The position numbers and the translations under genes are program-made. The notes under the pieces were generated by a model. It was not told the origin of the DNA, searched no databases, and saw only the letters and a program-made list of their open reading frames with translations. 64,000 bases of DNA from Paulinella micropora (Eukaryota; Cercozoa; Imbricatea; Euglyphida; Paulinellidae): positions 7,501-71,500 of the forward strand of contig WBZZ01003282.1 of the NCBI GenBank assembly GCA_019918135.1, given 5' to 3'. Of the stretch, positions 1 to 10,075 are shown piece after piece. Within the stretch, counting starts at the first letter, position 1. Each line of letters starts with the position of its first letter.

Positions 1-109
1 CCTATTGTGTGACGAGCCATTAACTTCACTGCCCCCTACTTATACGTATACCTGGACGTGCGACGCACCTACAGTACTGCTCAAGCACAGCTGCTACTTG
101 CGCGTACTT
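1..109. other. Left flank of copia element 1
   Basis: Short host-side flank with no recognisable gene. Its last five bases (105-109, TACTT) are repeated at 7680-7684 just beyond the other end of the retroelement, as expected for a target-site duplication. Confidence 0.7.
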
Positions 110-423
110 CAAAGTAATCTATCACTCAAACGCAGAGTTTAGGGAAGCTACCCCGCTAAGGGTAAAGAATAGTAACAGAAGAAAAGACTTTTAATGACTT
201 TGGGTCACACAAATTTTATGATGTTATGACCTTTACAGAATGGTAATACTCATTTGATTCTAGGTATTCCAGACTATGATTCGCAAATACTCTAGAAAGT
301 GTCCTTGTCAGTAATAAAGGTATTAATAACTGTCCGGCCATGAACCTGCCTATGACTAAGACTATCCAAATTACAGGTAAATTGTCTAGGTGGAGTAACG
401 GGTATTAGTAGTACATTACAACG
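110..423 (-). repeat. 3' LTR of copia element 1
   Basis: This is a direct repeat of 7368-7679. In element orientation it begins CGTTGTAATG and ends ATTACTTTG. It is preceded on the element strand by a purine-rich tract (complement of 424-433), the expected plus-strand priming site. Confidence 0.9.
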
Positions 424-865
424 CTCCCCCTTAGTCGCAAGTCATAGGCTATATTAGTGTGTAAATATGAAAAAATAGTGTTGAGGATCAGTTATGGGTT
501 ACCCGAAGGTTAAATATCAACTCCCATTTACATCACATCCTCTATGTATGTATATATGTGGTCATGCAGTAACATGTATGAAGTATGTATGTGTTCAAAA
601 ATTTGCAAGCGCTTCCCGTAGAGGGTAGCAAAATCAAAAAAAATTTAGATTTCCTATTCTAGGACAGAAAGAATGATAGAAAGAATTTAAATTGCTAAGT
701 TAGCCAGGGAAAGCCTCGCGGCTGCCGGCCTCGCGTGGCAGTCGGCTACCCAGCCTCGGCTCGACGGCTCTTGACCCCTGCGCAAAACAAAGCTGCTGCA
801 ACAAGCAACAAACTGCACAAAACACTCAAAGCAAATATAGGTGAGTGGACACGCAAATCCCGAAA
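424..865 (-). other. 3' untranslated region and polypurine tract of element 1
   Basis: Non-coding stretch between the end of the RNase H frame and the 3' LTR. The polypurine tract AAGGGGGAG lies at the LTR border (complement of about 424-433). A short GC-rich patch at about 715-775 has no assigned role. I see no gene on either strand. Confidence 0.6.
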
Positions 866-3047
866 TTACTTGAGCTTTACCGTAAATTTGTTAAGTAAAT
901 ACTCGAATTGTTCTTTCGGTAAATATTTTGTCATTACATCACCTATCTGCTTCTTCGTACCTACTTTTACAAACTTAATCTCACCGTCTCTCTGTAGGTG
1001 GTGCATAAAATGTAATTCTAAAGGTAAGTGTTTAGTTCTATTACCTGACATACCCCTCTCTGCCGCTAAGACTGTTTGAGAGTTATCCTCGAATAATTCT
1101 ATCGGGCTCTTTTGGGCTATGTTTAGTTCTTGTGCAATGTGTTTTAGTGCAAGTCCCTCTCTAATGCACTCAGTTGCTGCAAATATTTCAGCATCATTGG
1201 AACTCAGGGCGATGCGACTCTGTCGCTTTGATAACCATGCAACTGGATCGCTGCCCCATAGAATCACGAATCCAGTGCGGGACTTCCCTGTTTTCTCACA
1301 AACTTTGTGAGCCGCGTCGGGCCACATGGAAAGTTTTGGATAGGTTTGCCTTTCTTGCTCTGACTAAATAACGAAAGATTCTGCCTAACATCGCATAAGT
1401 TATTCCCTTATCGATAGTTTGCATGACACTTGCCGAATTTAGTGCTTGTTCTATATCGGGTCTTGTCATCTTTGCGAGAAATAGCAAACGACCAACTAGA
1501 CTAGGAATTGAAAATTTTCGCAAGCTAGCTGATTCCGACATCGGTTCCGTGAAATGTTCTTGCGCTGGAGTACTAACGGGTTTAGCAGAATCGTAGCCTA
1601 CCTCTTTTAGTATCTGCTGCTGATATTTTCGCTGATGCAAAATTATTTTCCCGTTCGATTGCTCTATCTCTATTCCTTTGAATTCACGGGCAATACCGAG
1701 TCTTTTGAGCGGGAAATGTTTTTCTAATGCGGACGCAAAACGCTCATATGCTTGTTTGTTTGGTGCGGTGAACAACAAGTCATCTACATGAAATATCCCT
1801 ACTATCGCCTCTCTCAAAGCTTTATCATTTTCTACAAACATACATAAGTCTGAATCTAGCAACCTAAAACCTAGCTCCTCTAACTTGGGTGCTAATATCT
1901 CATACCATCTTCTTCCTGCCTGTGGTGCACCATATAAAGCACCATCTATACGCCATATCATCCCCTCATGCCCTTCTCTGTCTACACTCTCTGGCGCATA
2001 TGCATAAACAGGGTCATTCATACGAGCATTTAGGTATGCATTTTTAAAATCTATGCCGTATAGTTTGTGTTTGTGCCAGGCAGCTAGTTTGGCGAGAAAT
2101 AAAAGTGAATGGTGCGCGGCGCAAGGAACAAAGAGCTGATCTGGGTTATAGCTAACACCGGGTTCTAACATATCTCCCCGTAAAGCTAAACGAGACTTTA
2201 TGAACTTTTTCCCGTTCTCATCTAACTTTACTTTGTGAACCCATGTCAATCTAACTATCTTACTAACTCCTGCCTTGCTTGCCTCCTTATGGGGTACCCA
2301 TGTGTATGTGTTAAAGGATTGAAGAGCTTTTAGCTCTGTTTTCATACCCTCTAAAACATCTTTAGCTGTCAAACCTTCCTCTATGACATCGTTGGGTACT
2401 CTGATATCTACATACAAATAAAAATCACGAATCTCATCTGCCACCATACGGTCATCGCATAAAAACATATTAGCGGGACTTTGTAACGGGTATTCGGGAT
2501 CTTTCACGGAGTATTTGAGGATTTCCGAATTCAACATCCGTTCCTCTTCGTCCTCAAACTTAACTATGTGGGTGGGCTGAGGTCTGTCTCTTACTACGAG
2601 TCTATCTCTGGGTCCACTCACTCTGCTGACTACCCCTACTCGTACTATGCTCTCCCATCCCTCACCGTACTTTTTCTTCGCCCATCCATCTCCCCATGCA
2701 CGCGCGGGCACTCTTACTACCTTACCTATTAGCTCTTGAGCCTCTCTCTTTTCTCTCTTGGGCTCATTGCTAGGGGTAAATCTCTCTACTGCCTTGCGCT
2801 GCCTTTTACCGGGGATTATGTTACTCTCCGTTATTCTCTGACTCTGCTCCCACGTTAATCCCTTAGATGGTGGTGATTTTTCTTCGTATGCTCTTCTTTC
2901 ATGTATTTTTAGTGGATCTGTTGGATCTTGTTCATTTGTATGCTCTTGTGGCTTGATCTTGTGCTCTGGGGGTAATTGTTGTGGATAATGTGGCTCTGGA
3001 CTTGTGTGTAGGCGTGTATGTTTGTGATCCAATGTATTCTTCTCCAT
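866..3047 (-). pseudogene. pol: Copia element 1: reverse transcriptase and RNase H part
   Basis: Translated products match the copia RT and RNase H. Visible RT landmarks are the FKNAYLNA block, LYGAPQAGRRWYE, and the catalytic box FHVDDLLF, in which His replaces the usual Tyr of YVDD. The RNase H part has the SLSSNDAEIFAATE-like box (here IALSSNDAEIFAATE) followed by LFEDNSQT and the RTKHLPLELHF block typical of copia. A variable linker rich in charged residues precedes RT and joins it to the integrase part. This part of the fossil is interrupted. Identity of the family is certain. Confidence 0.93.
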
Positions 3048-4405
3048 ATGCTCATTTTCATGCTCATTCTCATTCGCATCGATATCAACATTCTCTGTCT
3101 CCCCCTCAACTTCATCAAAGTGTGTTGTTGGGTGGTCGTTGTTGACGTTGTGCGGTGACTTAGGTGATTGAGGTGGTGATTGGGGTGGTGATTGGGGTGG
3201 TGACGCTTGTGGAGATGTGTGTGGTTGCTCGCTTGAGGTGGTGATTGGGGTGGTGATTGGGGTGGTGACGCTTGTGGAGATGTGTGTGGTTGCTCGCTCT
3301 CATTCTCATTCTCCCCCTCAGAGTCATCATTATCCCACGACACTAGTTTAGGAGGATGAGCTTGTTTACCGATTTTGTGAATATTAAATCTCACATCTCT
3401 CACTCCGGAAATTATCTTCTTACCATCCCATACGCGGTATAGTTCCCGAAATAGATCATATCCTACTAGCATCACCTTTTTCCCTCTGTACTCTCCCTTC
3501 CGCACTTTAGTCTTAGGTATATGTAACACACCCATACATCCTATTGGTTTTAAATGAAAGAGTGTTGGTTTTCTACCTAACAGCTGCTCATAAGGCGAAA
3601 TTCCTTTGCGTTCCCCGTGAATTGCCGGTAGTATGTTGTGAATGGTTGTTGCTGCGTGTTCTAATTCTGCCCAGAATTGCGGCGGTAATTTAGCGTGATA
3701 TCTCATTGCTCGTGCAGGCCCCGCCGTAATATCATTCACTTTTTCCGCAATAGGATTCCCGTCTTTATCGTTTGTCGCGGAGGTTTTCCAAATAAAGCGA
3801 ATATTTTTCCACCACTTAATGACTTCCTCCTGAATATGGAATTCTTGATCTGCGCGAATTTCCTTTACTTTGTTTCCTGTCTGTCTCTCATAAAAGGCTA
3901 CAGCTTGTTTTAAGCAATCTACAAACTCATTCTTATGGGCTAAATAAAAGTCAAGAATGAACAGTGAGTAGTCGTCGGTGACCGAAAATTTATACCGTTT
4001 ACCACCTATTGATCTAGTTGCCCACGGTCCTGATATGTCTATGTGTAGAATTATACCTGGCTTTTGGGCTCTTTCTATTGTATTAACTGCAAAACGTGGC
4101 AAACGTTTAGACTTTCCTATCATGCAAGATTCGCAAAATCTCACATCGCTCTCGTCACCAACTAACTTAATGTTCAAAATTTTTGCCAATAGGCGCATCT
4201 TTGTTAACCCATAATGCCCACAGGCATAGTGAAAAAGCTTGATTCCTATCTTTCTAGGTTTGTCTGACTTTCTGGGGTAAGCTTCATATAATACTATATC
4301 TACGTGTAATTCTTTCTCTCTCTTATTTACTTCATGCTTACTTGTCTCTTTTTTGTTCTCATTTGTGTTCCCTCCCCTTCTACCCCCTTGTTGCGAAAGG
4401 ATCAT
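2909..4405 (-). pseudogene. pol: Copia element 1: integrase part
   Basis: The product carries a zinc-binding HHCC domain (FHYACGH followed by FCESCMIGK) and an rve-type catalytic core, with the first Asp in LHIDISGPW and a second acidic block at EIRADQEF. Downstream is the copia-typical LPPQFWAE...NILPA region and the GCMGVLHIPKTK segment. The C-terminal tail is low-complexity Pro/His/Ser-rich and contains a 65-bp direct tandem duplication (3170-3298). It lies between the protease part and the RT part, which fixes the copia (not gypsy) gene order. Confidence 0.92.
3170..3299. repeat. 65-bp tandem duplication inside element 1
   Basis: Two near-identical 65-bp units, 3170-3234 and 3235-3299, each containing three GGTGGTGATTGGG-like steps. 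The duplication lies in the linker between integrase and RT, where the product is a Pro/His/Ser-rich low-complexity tail. Confidence 0.85.
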
Positions 4406-6374
4406 ATCTTTCGTTGACTTTCAATGGTTCATCATATTCGTCATCCCATCTATATATCATACTCTTAGTTAATCTTCCCCTTACTAATATGTCACTCTCG
4501 TTAATGTGGATGGGGTGTTTGAGTATTACTAACTGTCCGTTTTGGTGGATGACTGATCTGTTGTGTCTGTGGTCCATCTGTCCTGTAGAGACTATGCTAA
4601 CTGGTAAGGTAGTGTCGAGTAACATCTTCTTTTCTACTGCTCTAGGCCTTCCTTTCCCATCTATCACAGTCAGCCTAGCCCTTCCTGACTTACTCAACTC
4701 CCTTTCTCCATTGCCTGTCAGTAGTTCTACCGGGTCTATCTCATCGACATCCGTCAATCTGTCTTCTCTGCATGATATGTCTGTGCTTGCTCCACTATCC
4801 TGTACTGTCATGTCTCTCTTTTTCATCACTCTTTTTCTCACATGTATCAGTACATGCTCTGTCTCTCCTTCTGTCTCTGTCTCTGTTTCTAGTTCACCCT
4901 CAGAGACTCCTCTACCCTCACCTTGTCCCTCTTCTGTGAGTTGTGGAGGTGCAGTGATGGGACTCTGTCTGACTGCTCTCTCCAAGTACATTCCTTCTAT
5001 TGCTCTTACTATGTCAGTCAAAAAGTCATCTCTCTCTAGCTCGCCACTCACGACACGCATCACTTCTCCATTCATTCCCCTCACGCACTCATTCATCAAC
5101 GTTTTAGCTATTTCATTTATATCTTTGAAGGTTATGACGGGAGGGTTGATGGGTTGCGTGTTTGTTGTCTGTGTTGGTGGGAGTGCTGTGATTGGTCTAG
5201 AACTAGAGATTTGGAGTTGTTGTGAGGTGGGACCTATTTGGTTGCCAAACTTGTTGACAGAAGTGGGCCCAAGTCGTTGCTCTCCCTCATCCACTCCACT
5301 CTCTTCTCTCCCTTCTCTGCTCTGGCCGGTCCGCTGACTAGAAAATGGATTATGTTTGCGTGGTTGTTGCGGAATATTTTGCGAGACTTGTGGACTTGTG
5401 GAAATTTTGGTGTCACGTAAAGTTTCAAATCCCCCGAAAACGAGTCTTTGCGTAATTTTATGAGACTTTTCCAATGCCGCAGCTTTAAGACCTCGTTCGT
5501 CTGGGTAGTAAGGAGATTTGGGGGGACGCAACACGGGACTTACCGACAAATCCAACTCCGGATAATCTGGGTCTTGTGTGGCGTGATATCCGCAGTACCT
5601 CGCATAAGATAATCGTTTCGCGTGATTTGCGTATATTCCTTTTCCTTTTGATTTTTCAACGGAAACATTACACGGTTTCTTGCGTCTGTTTATTCCGGCA
5701 CATTTTGTGTCAGGCGTGACTCCGTAAGAACTCTCAAGCCTCAAAGGAGTTTCGTTAGGGTTAGGGGTGACTGGGGAACATCGTGGGGTGGCGGATACTA
5801 ACCGCTCTTCCTTGCCTTCTCCCCGTAGTGAGGAGGGACCTCGTAGGGTGGCCGATACTAACCGCACTTCCCGTCCTTCTCCACTCTCACTATGTCTATT
5901 CCCTACCCTAGGTGTAGTCTTTGTATCGTTCAAAAGGGCTTGGGGACTTGTAGATTTGTGATGAGGTGAGCTTGGTTGCTCGTCATCTCTTTCTCTTTCT
6001 TCCTCATCATCATCGCTCTTATCATAAGTGTTCCCCATATGGATTAAAGCAACGTTTGTATCAGAGTCACTTTGTTCGTCTTCGTTTTTGTCGTTGCCGG
6101 TTGTTATCAAAGTGAGTGCTTTCTTTTTCTTATGAAGGGGTTTCTTTTTGTTTTTGTAATTGTTCTTTTGTTCGTTCTTTTCTTGTTCCGTGCCTTTGTC
6201 TTCCGTTTGATTCCTTTTTAATTTTCCTTCTTTGCGGAACTTTTGCGAAATCACCGGACAATATCTCATGGTATGGCCTTTGGCATCACATCCGAAACAC
6301 GTGACTTTGAGCGTCCAGTTTGGAGCTGTCTTTGGTCCCGGTTTATTGTCTCCCCTTTTCCCTTTATTATCCAT
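4380..6374 (-). pseudogene. gag-pol: Copia element 1: nucleocapsid (CCHC) and aspartic protease part
   Basis: Near the N-terminus is a retroviral-type zinc knuckle, CFGCDAKGHTMRYC (CX2CX4HX4C). This is followed by a long Lys/Glu/Ser/Pro-rich stretch unusual for compact copia elements. Towards the C-terminus the pepsin-like retroviral protease box VQDSGASTDIS is present, then LLTGNGERELS and a block ending MIYRWDDEYDEPL. The long spacer between zinc knuckle and protease is also seen in element 2, so it is a lineage trait. It is directly followed by the integrase part. Confidence 0.88.
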
Positions 6375-7370
6375 CAGGAGATTGGTCTCTTGCCATCCCG
6401 AGATTTCTTGTTGTTGTCTTTGCGAATTTGAGTTTTTCTCTCACGGAAATTGTTACGTCTTTCTTTTTCTTCCCACATTAACCATCTTTCCCTAGATGCT
6501 TCGCATAGTTCCGAGAAATTTGGTCTTAGTCTGGCCGGGAGATCATAGTGGTCCACCTGAAATTTATCCCCGAAAGCTGGATGGTAGCGCAATTTCTTAA
6601 ATAGCTTTCTCTTTGCTTCCTCATCGGAAAATGGCGCCCCACGTAAACTTTCAAGCTGGATTTTCTTTGCGAGAAATTCATTTAGCCAGTCTACATACCT
6701 CTGACCTGCCCTTGGTCTCGTTCTCTCAAACTCTTCCTCTAACATGTACCTACCTGCTCCGGAAATGCCTCCCCATTGATCTCTTACTACTATCAACTCT
6801 TCAATGGGTCCTTTCGTCTTCTGTGTTCGCAGGAAATTAGATACATTGTCTTTGGAAAAAGCCACAGACAGACATAACTGCAAAGTTTTCATCCTTTCAA
6901 TATTTCTTCTCTTTGCGGATAGCTGTCTTTCTTCTTGTGTGTTGTTTCATACTTTGTCTTTTCTTTTTCCTTGCTTCTTTCTCTTTCCACTCTCTCTTTT
7001 GTTCTGCTGTCATTTTATCCCAACCTTCTGGCTGTTTGATATCTTCTTTCTTTGTCTGGGGTCTCTGTCTTCCTCTCTGAGAGGTGTCTGACTCTTCATC
7101 TTCCTCACTATCACTTATGGGCGTGTCGGGCTCTTCTAAGTCTTCTGCCGTCTTAGCCCTTGCTTCGTCGTAAGGAAAATCCCTTTTGGCTTTAGCTGGG
7201 TCGGCTAATGCCACAGATACCATCTCTGCCACGTGGACAGATATCCCCTGCATGTGCTTCTGAAACTTGCTTGACCAAGGCCAAAAGCTTTGGTCGTTGC
7301 CCTCGAATATGGGCACTTGACTCAATACGTGCTTTGGCACGCTTGCCTCCTTGACAAGGCTCATAACCAA
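6374..7370 (-). pseudogene. gag: Copia element 1: gag capsid part
   Basis: N-terminal gag-like region of the element. It includes an FEGNDQSFWPWSSKF block resembling the start of copia gag (UBN2-type), an acidic Ser/Glu patch, a Lys/Arg-rich coiled segment and a downstream capsid-like helical block. The first Met lies within about ten bases of the 5' LTR, so there is almost no untranslated leader. The corresponding region of element 2 (about 37.5-38.4 kb) has the same layout. This part of the fossil is interrupted. Confidence 0.75.
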
Positions 7371-7679
7371 AGTAATCTATCACTCAAACGCAGAGTTTAG
7401 GGAAGCTACCCCGCTAAGGGTAAAGAATAACCGAAGAAAAGACTTTTAATGACTTTGGGTCACACAAATTTTATGATGTTATGACCTTTACAGAATGGTA
7501 ATACTCATTTGATTCTAGGCATTCCAGACTATGATTCGCAAATACTCTAGAAAGTGTCCTTGTCAGCAATAAAGGTATTAATAACTGTCCTGCCTATGAA
7601 CCTGCCTATGACTAAGACTATCCAAACTACCGGTAAATTGTCTAGGTGGAGTAACGGGTATTAGTAGTACATTACAACG
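7368..7679 (-). repeat. 5' LTR of copia element 1
   Basis: Direct repeat of 110-423. On the element strand the LTR is followed at once by GGTTATGAGCC, a likely tRNA primer-binding region, because the matching position in element 2 reads GGTCACGAGCC. Confidence 0.9.
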
Positions 7680-7684
7680 TACTT

Positions 7685-8210
7685 GCGCGAAATGGTAAGT
7701 GAAATCGGAAATGATTATTAATGGAAACTTGAGACCGGCATTGAAGCTTCGCCTTCTTGACTGCCAACTGTAAGTTCTCCTTTGGGCGAGTGGTCGTTAG
7801 CATAATAAATATAGATCCGTTAAACTTTATCATATGAAAATTGTACATTTCAAAACTATAAGTAAAAACATTTAATTCAATGAAAGAATCGTTGAAAAAT
7901 ATTAAAAACTGACTTCAAACCAATCGATTTCCCGTCGCCCACTGCTTTTCCCCACTAATTTGCACACCCCCCATCGCAAAAAACTGGCCACCTTGCCACC
8001 TCAAAAATTTGTGCTTGTGATGACCAAAAATCAGAGTCAGTTTTTATATGTTCCCTGCATGCTCTTCAATAAATTTATATAATATCTTTCTATGTATGCT
8101 TATAATTAAATGTACAAAGTTTTTTTACAAAAAAGTAACCTTAAGCCTGCAAACAAACCGGCCAAAATAAGCAAAAGTAGGTCATAAGGCCCTCACTCAG
8201 AAATCTTTTG
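7685..8210. other. Spacer between copia element 1 and viral segment A
   Basis: AT-rich non-coding sequence with short poly-A/poly-T runs. I see no convincing gene or repeat on either strand. The change to GC-rich viral-type sequence happens further right, at about 8.6 kb. Confidence 0.5.
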
Positions 8211-8523
8211 ATTTAAATACAAGGCCGGCACATGTACAGTAAGTGAAGGAAATCAAAGAGACTATTTAATAAAAGCATTTTGTACAGAAAGTGCAGAAAA
8301 AAATTGAAAATCTCTATAGATCTCACCCACGATTTTTTTAGCCTGCCAGCAGCCCAGAACAGATCACCAACAGCAGGGTTACAAAGAAAGGAGCAGTAGT
8401 TGAACATATGCAAAAGAAAGCCTGACCATGTGATTGTGAATAGATTCAGCACATTACATTCCCAGAAAAGCACACACAACACATATAGGAGCGATATAGG
8501 ACAGGTGCAAAAAAGGGATTCTC

Positions 8524-9735
8524 TCAAGAAAGAACAACACATGCTACAGATAAGTTTACAACACACCACATGATTTTGCAGACAGCATGGGCACAACGTT
8601 TGGAAAGACTGTACAAGACCACGGGACGTGAAAGTATGCATGAGAAATACACAGAAAGCACGGTGCCGTTGCCGCAGGCGTCGGCACTTCTGGCAATTGG
8701 CAAATAGAACTCGTCCGGCCTAGCGAGAAAGATTCGCAAGCGCAGGGGCTTCCCGGGGCCGGGGGGCCGCGGGCGAGTGATGTCGCAGGCCGGGGACAGC
8801 CTGGCCTCACCGACGCGGCCCTGGAGACCGCGGCAGCTGTTGATCTCGGCCACGCACGTCAGGTCCCAGGAGCTAATGTCAGGCCCCTCTTCAGGTGCGA
8901 GGCCGTTGAACATGTCGCGCGCCCACCGCACCGACGACGTGTTCAAGAGCTCAAGCCCTGCCACTTTTTGACGCACGCGGTGAACATGCCGGTCGCGTTG
9001 ACGAGCTGCCCCGTGCGGGGCGGACAGACCTGCAGCAGATTCTCTGCGTTGGCAAACTGCAGGCCGTTCAGCGGTTCGGGGCCGATGTGCTGGCCGAAAC
9101 AGGCCCTCAGCAGCCCCCGCGCGGCTTCCGGGGGGTAGTTACGTAAGGTAAAGGCAGGAGGCGACCCGCAAGAACCCTGCCACGTGACAGCGACATCAAA
9201 GATCGTCCTCTGCGTACTTGTGCGTGCACTGGCCGGCGTCCAGCTCACATAGAGAATACTGGCCGTCCCCCCAGCTGACCCCTACCAGACTTTCGTTATG
9301 TGGTGTGCAGTTGGTAGCCGCAAGTAACCTCCTCCGCGGCAACAGTTCGGCGGGCGGGGGCTCTAGCGGAAGAGAGAGAGTGGTATTGTCGGAAACGTTC
9401 CATTGCAAGTTTAGATCCGGGACAGCTGGTGGCGTCGTGGCCGGGACAGACGGTGGCTGTGTTGTCGTGGCCGGGACAGCTGGTGGCTGTGTTGTCGTGG
9501 TCGGGACAGCTGGTGGCTGTGTTGTCGTGGCCGGGACAGCTGGTGGCTGTGTTGTCGTGGCCGGGACAGACAGTGGTTGTGGCGGGGCGTAGGCAGGGGA
9601 CAAGTGCGTAGGTGCGCACAGTCGTTTGCTACGGAGCCGCGCGCGCAAATCGCACCAGGCTGCATTTGAGGGGAACATTAGGATGGCACACACAGCTCCA
9701 AACAGAGCGGTGGCGGCTAGCCTGCCTACCCTCAT
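8524..9735 (-). pseudogene. Secreted mucin-like viral glycoprotein, fossil
   Basis: Minus-strand gene starting with a clear signal peptide (MRVGRLAATALFGAVCAILMF, residues about 1-25). Next comes a Pro/Thr stalk of about five tandem decapeptides of the form PATTTQPPAV (about residues 60-105), then N-glycosylation sites, a basic RRRLLA motif near residue 135, and a Cys-containing ectodomain. Pro/Thr stalks of this kind are usually O-glycosylated. The stalk is encoded by an exact-register 30-bp repeat (9410-9592). The coding region is interrupted about twice. No homologue is recognised. It is one of a run of three minus-strand glycoprotein genes. Confidence 0.6.
9410..9592. repeat. 30-bp tandem repeat coding a Pro/Thr stalk
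   Basis: About five copies of a 30-bp unit (GTGGCCGGGACAGCTGGTGG-type core). The last copies are slightly diverged and the first is shortened. Read on the minus strand it codes for decapeptides of the PATTTQPPAV type. Because the unit is a multiple of three, copy-number change keeps the frame. Confidence 0.9.
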
Positions 9736-10075
9736 TTTGAAAAAAAAAACGGGGTAAGTGTGCAGAGCCCTTTTCTTTTTTTAATTCTTTTTTTCTTAAC
9801 ACTAACAACACAAACAAACTTTACGAAGAAACGCTCCCCACCCCAACAACAAATTTACTGTGTCATCTTGAAAGGCCCCCCCCCCTCCTCTCCAACTGCC
9901 TAGCACAGACAAACAAAGAAAACCCTGCTCCGGTAAAAAGCCATGGGAGGGAAGAAACAAGCCACAAATTTAACATCTTGTGCCTAGAAGTCTAAAGCCC
10001 CTGCCCTGCCAATCGCCAAAAGAACTTTTTGTTTGCCCCTCCCTCCCTCTCTCTCCCCTCCAAACCTCTCAGTGC
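9736..10075. other. Spacer with poly-T/poly-C tracts
   Basis: Non-coding spacer between two minus-strand glycoprotein genes. It holds a poly-A/T tract just upstream of the 9735 start and a C-tract near 9872. No gene or clear terminator is visible. Confidence 0.4.

Larger units (their letters stand above)
110..7679 (-). mobile_element. Ty1/copia LTR retrotransposon (element 1), fossil
   Basis: Full-length copia-type element on the minus strand, bounded by LTRs at 110-423 and 7368-7679 and by 5-bp target duplications (TACTT). In element order (right to left) it carries gag, a CCHC zinc knuckle, an aspartic protease, integrase, reverse transcriptase and RNase H. Integrase ahead of RT is the diagnostic copia order. 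The two LTRs differ by about six substitutions and two small indels by eye (2-3%), so insertion is fairly recent. The coding region is not one open frame and has roughly five interruptions, so the copy looks broken. It is the same broad lineage as element 2 at 37104-50366. Confidence 0.93.

Noticed and set aside
8213-8641. Minus-strand hydrophobic Cys/Leu/Phe-rich frame
   Set aside because: Lies in AT-rich 3' sequence and has no coherent signal or membrane topology; probably chance.
9410-9592. Regular 30-bp repeats that could suggest a CRISPR array
   Set aside because: No unique spacers between units and the repeat is an in-frame coding minisatellite in a eukaryotic setting.
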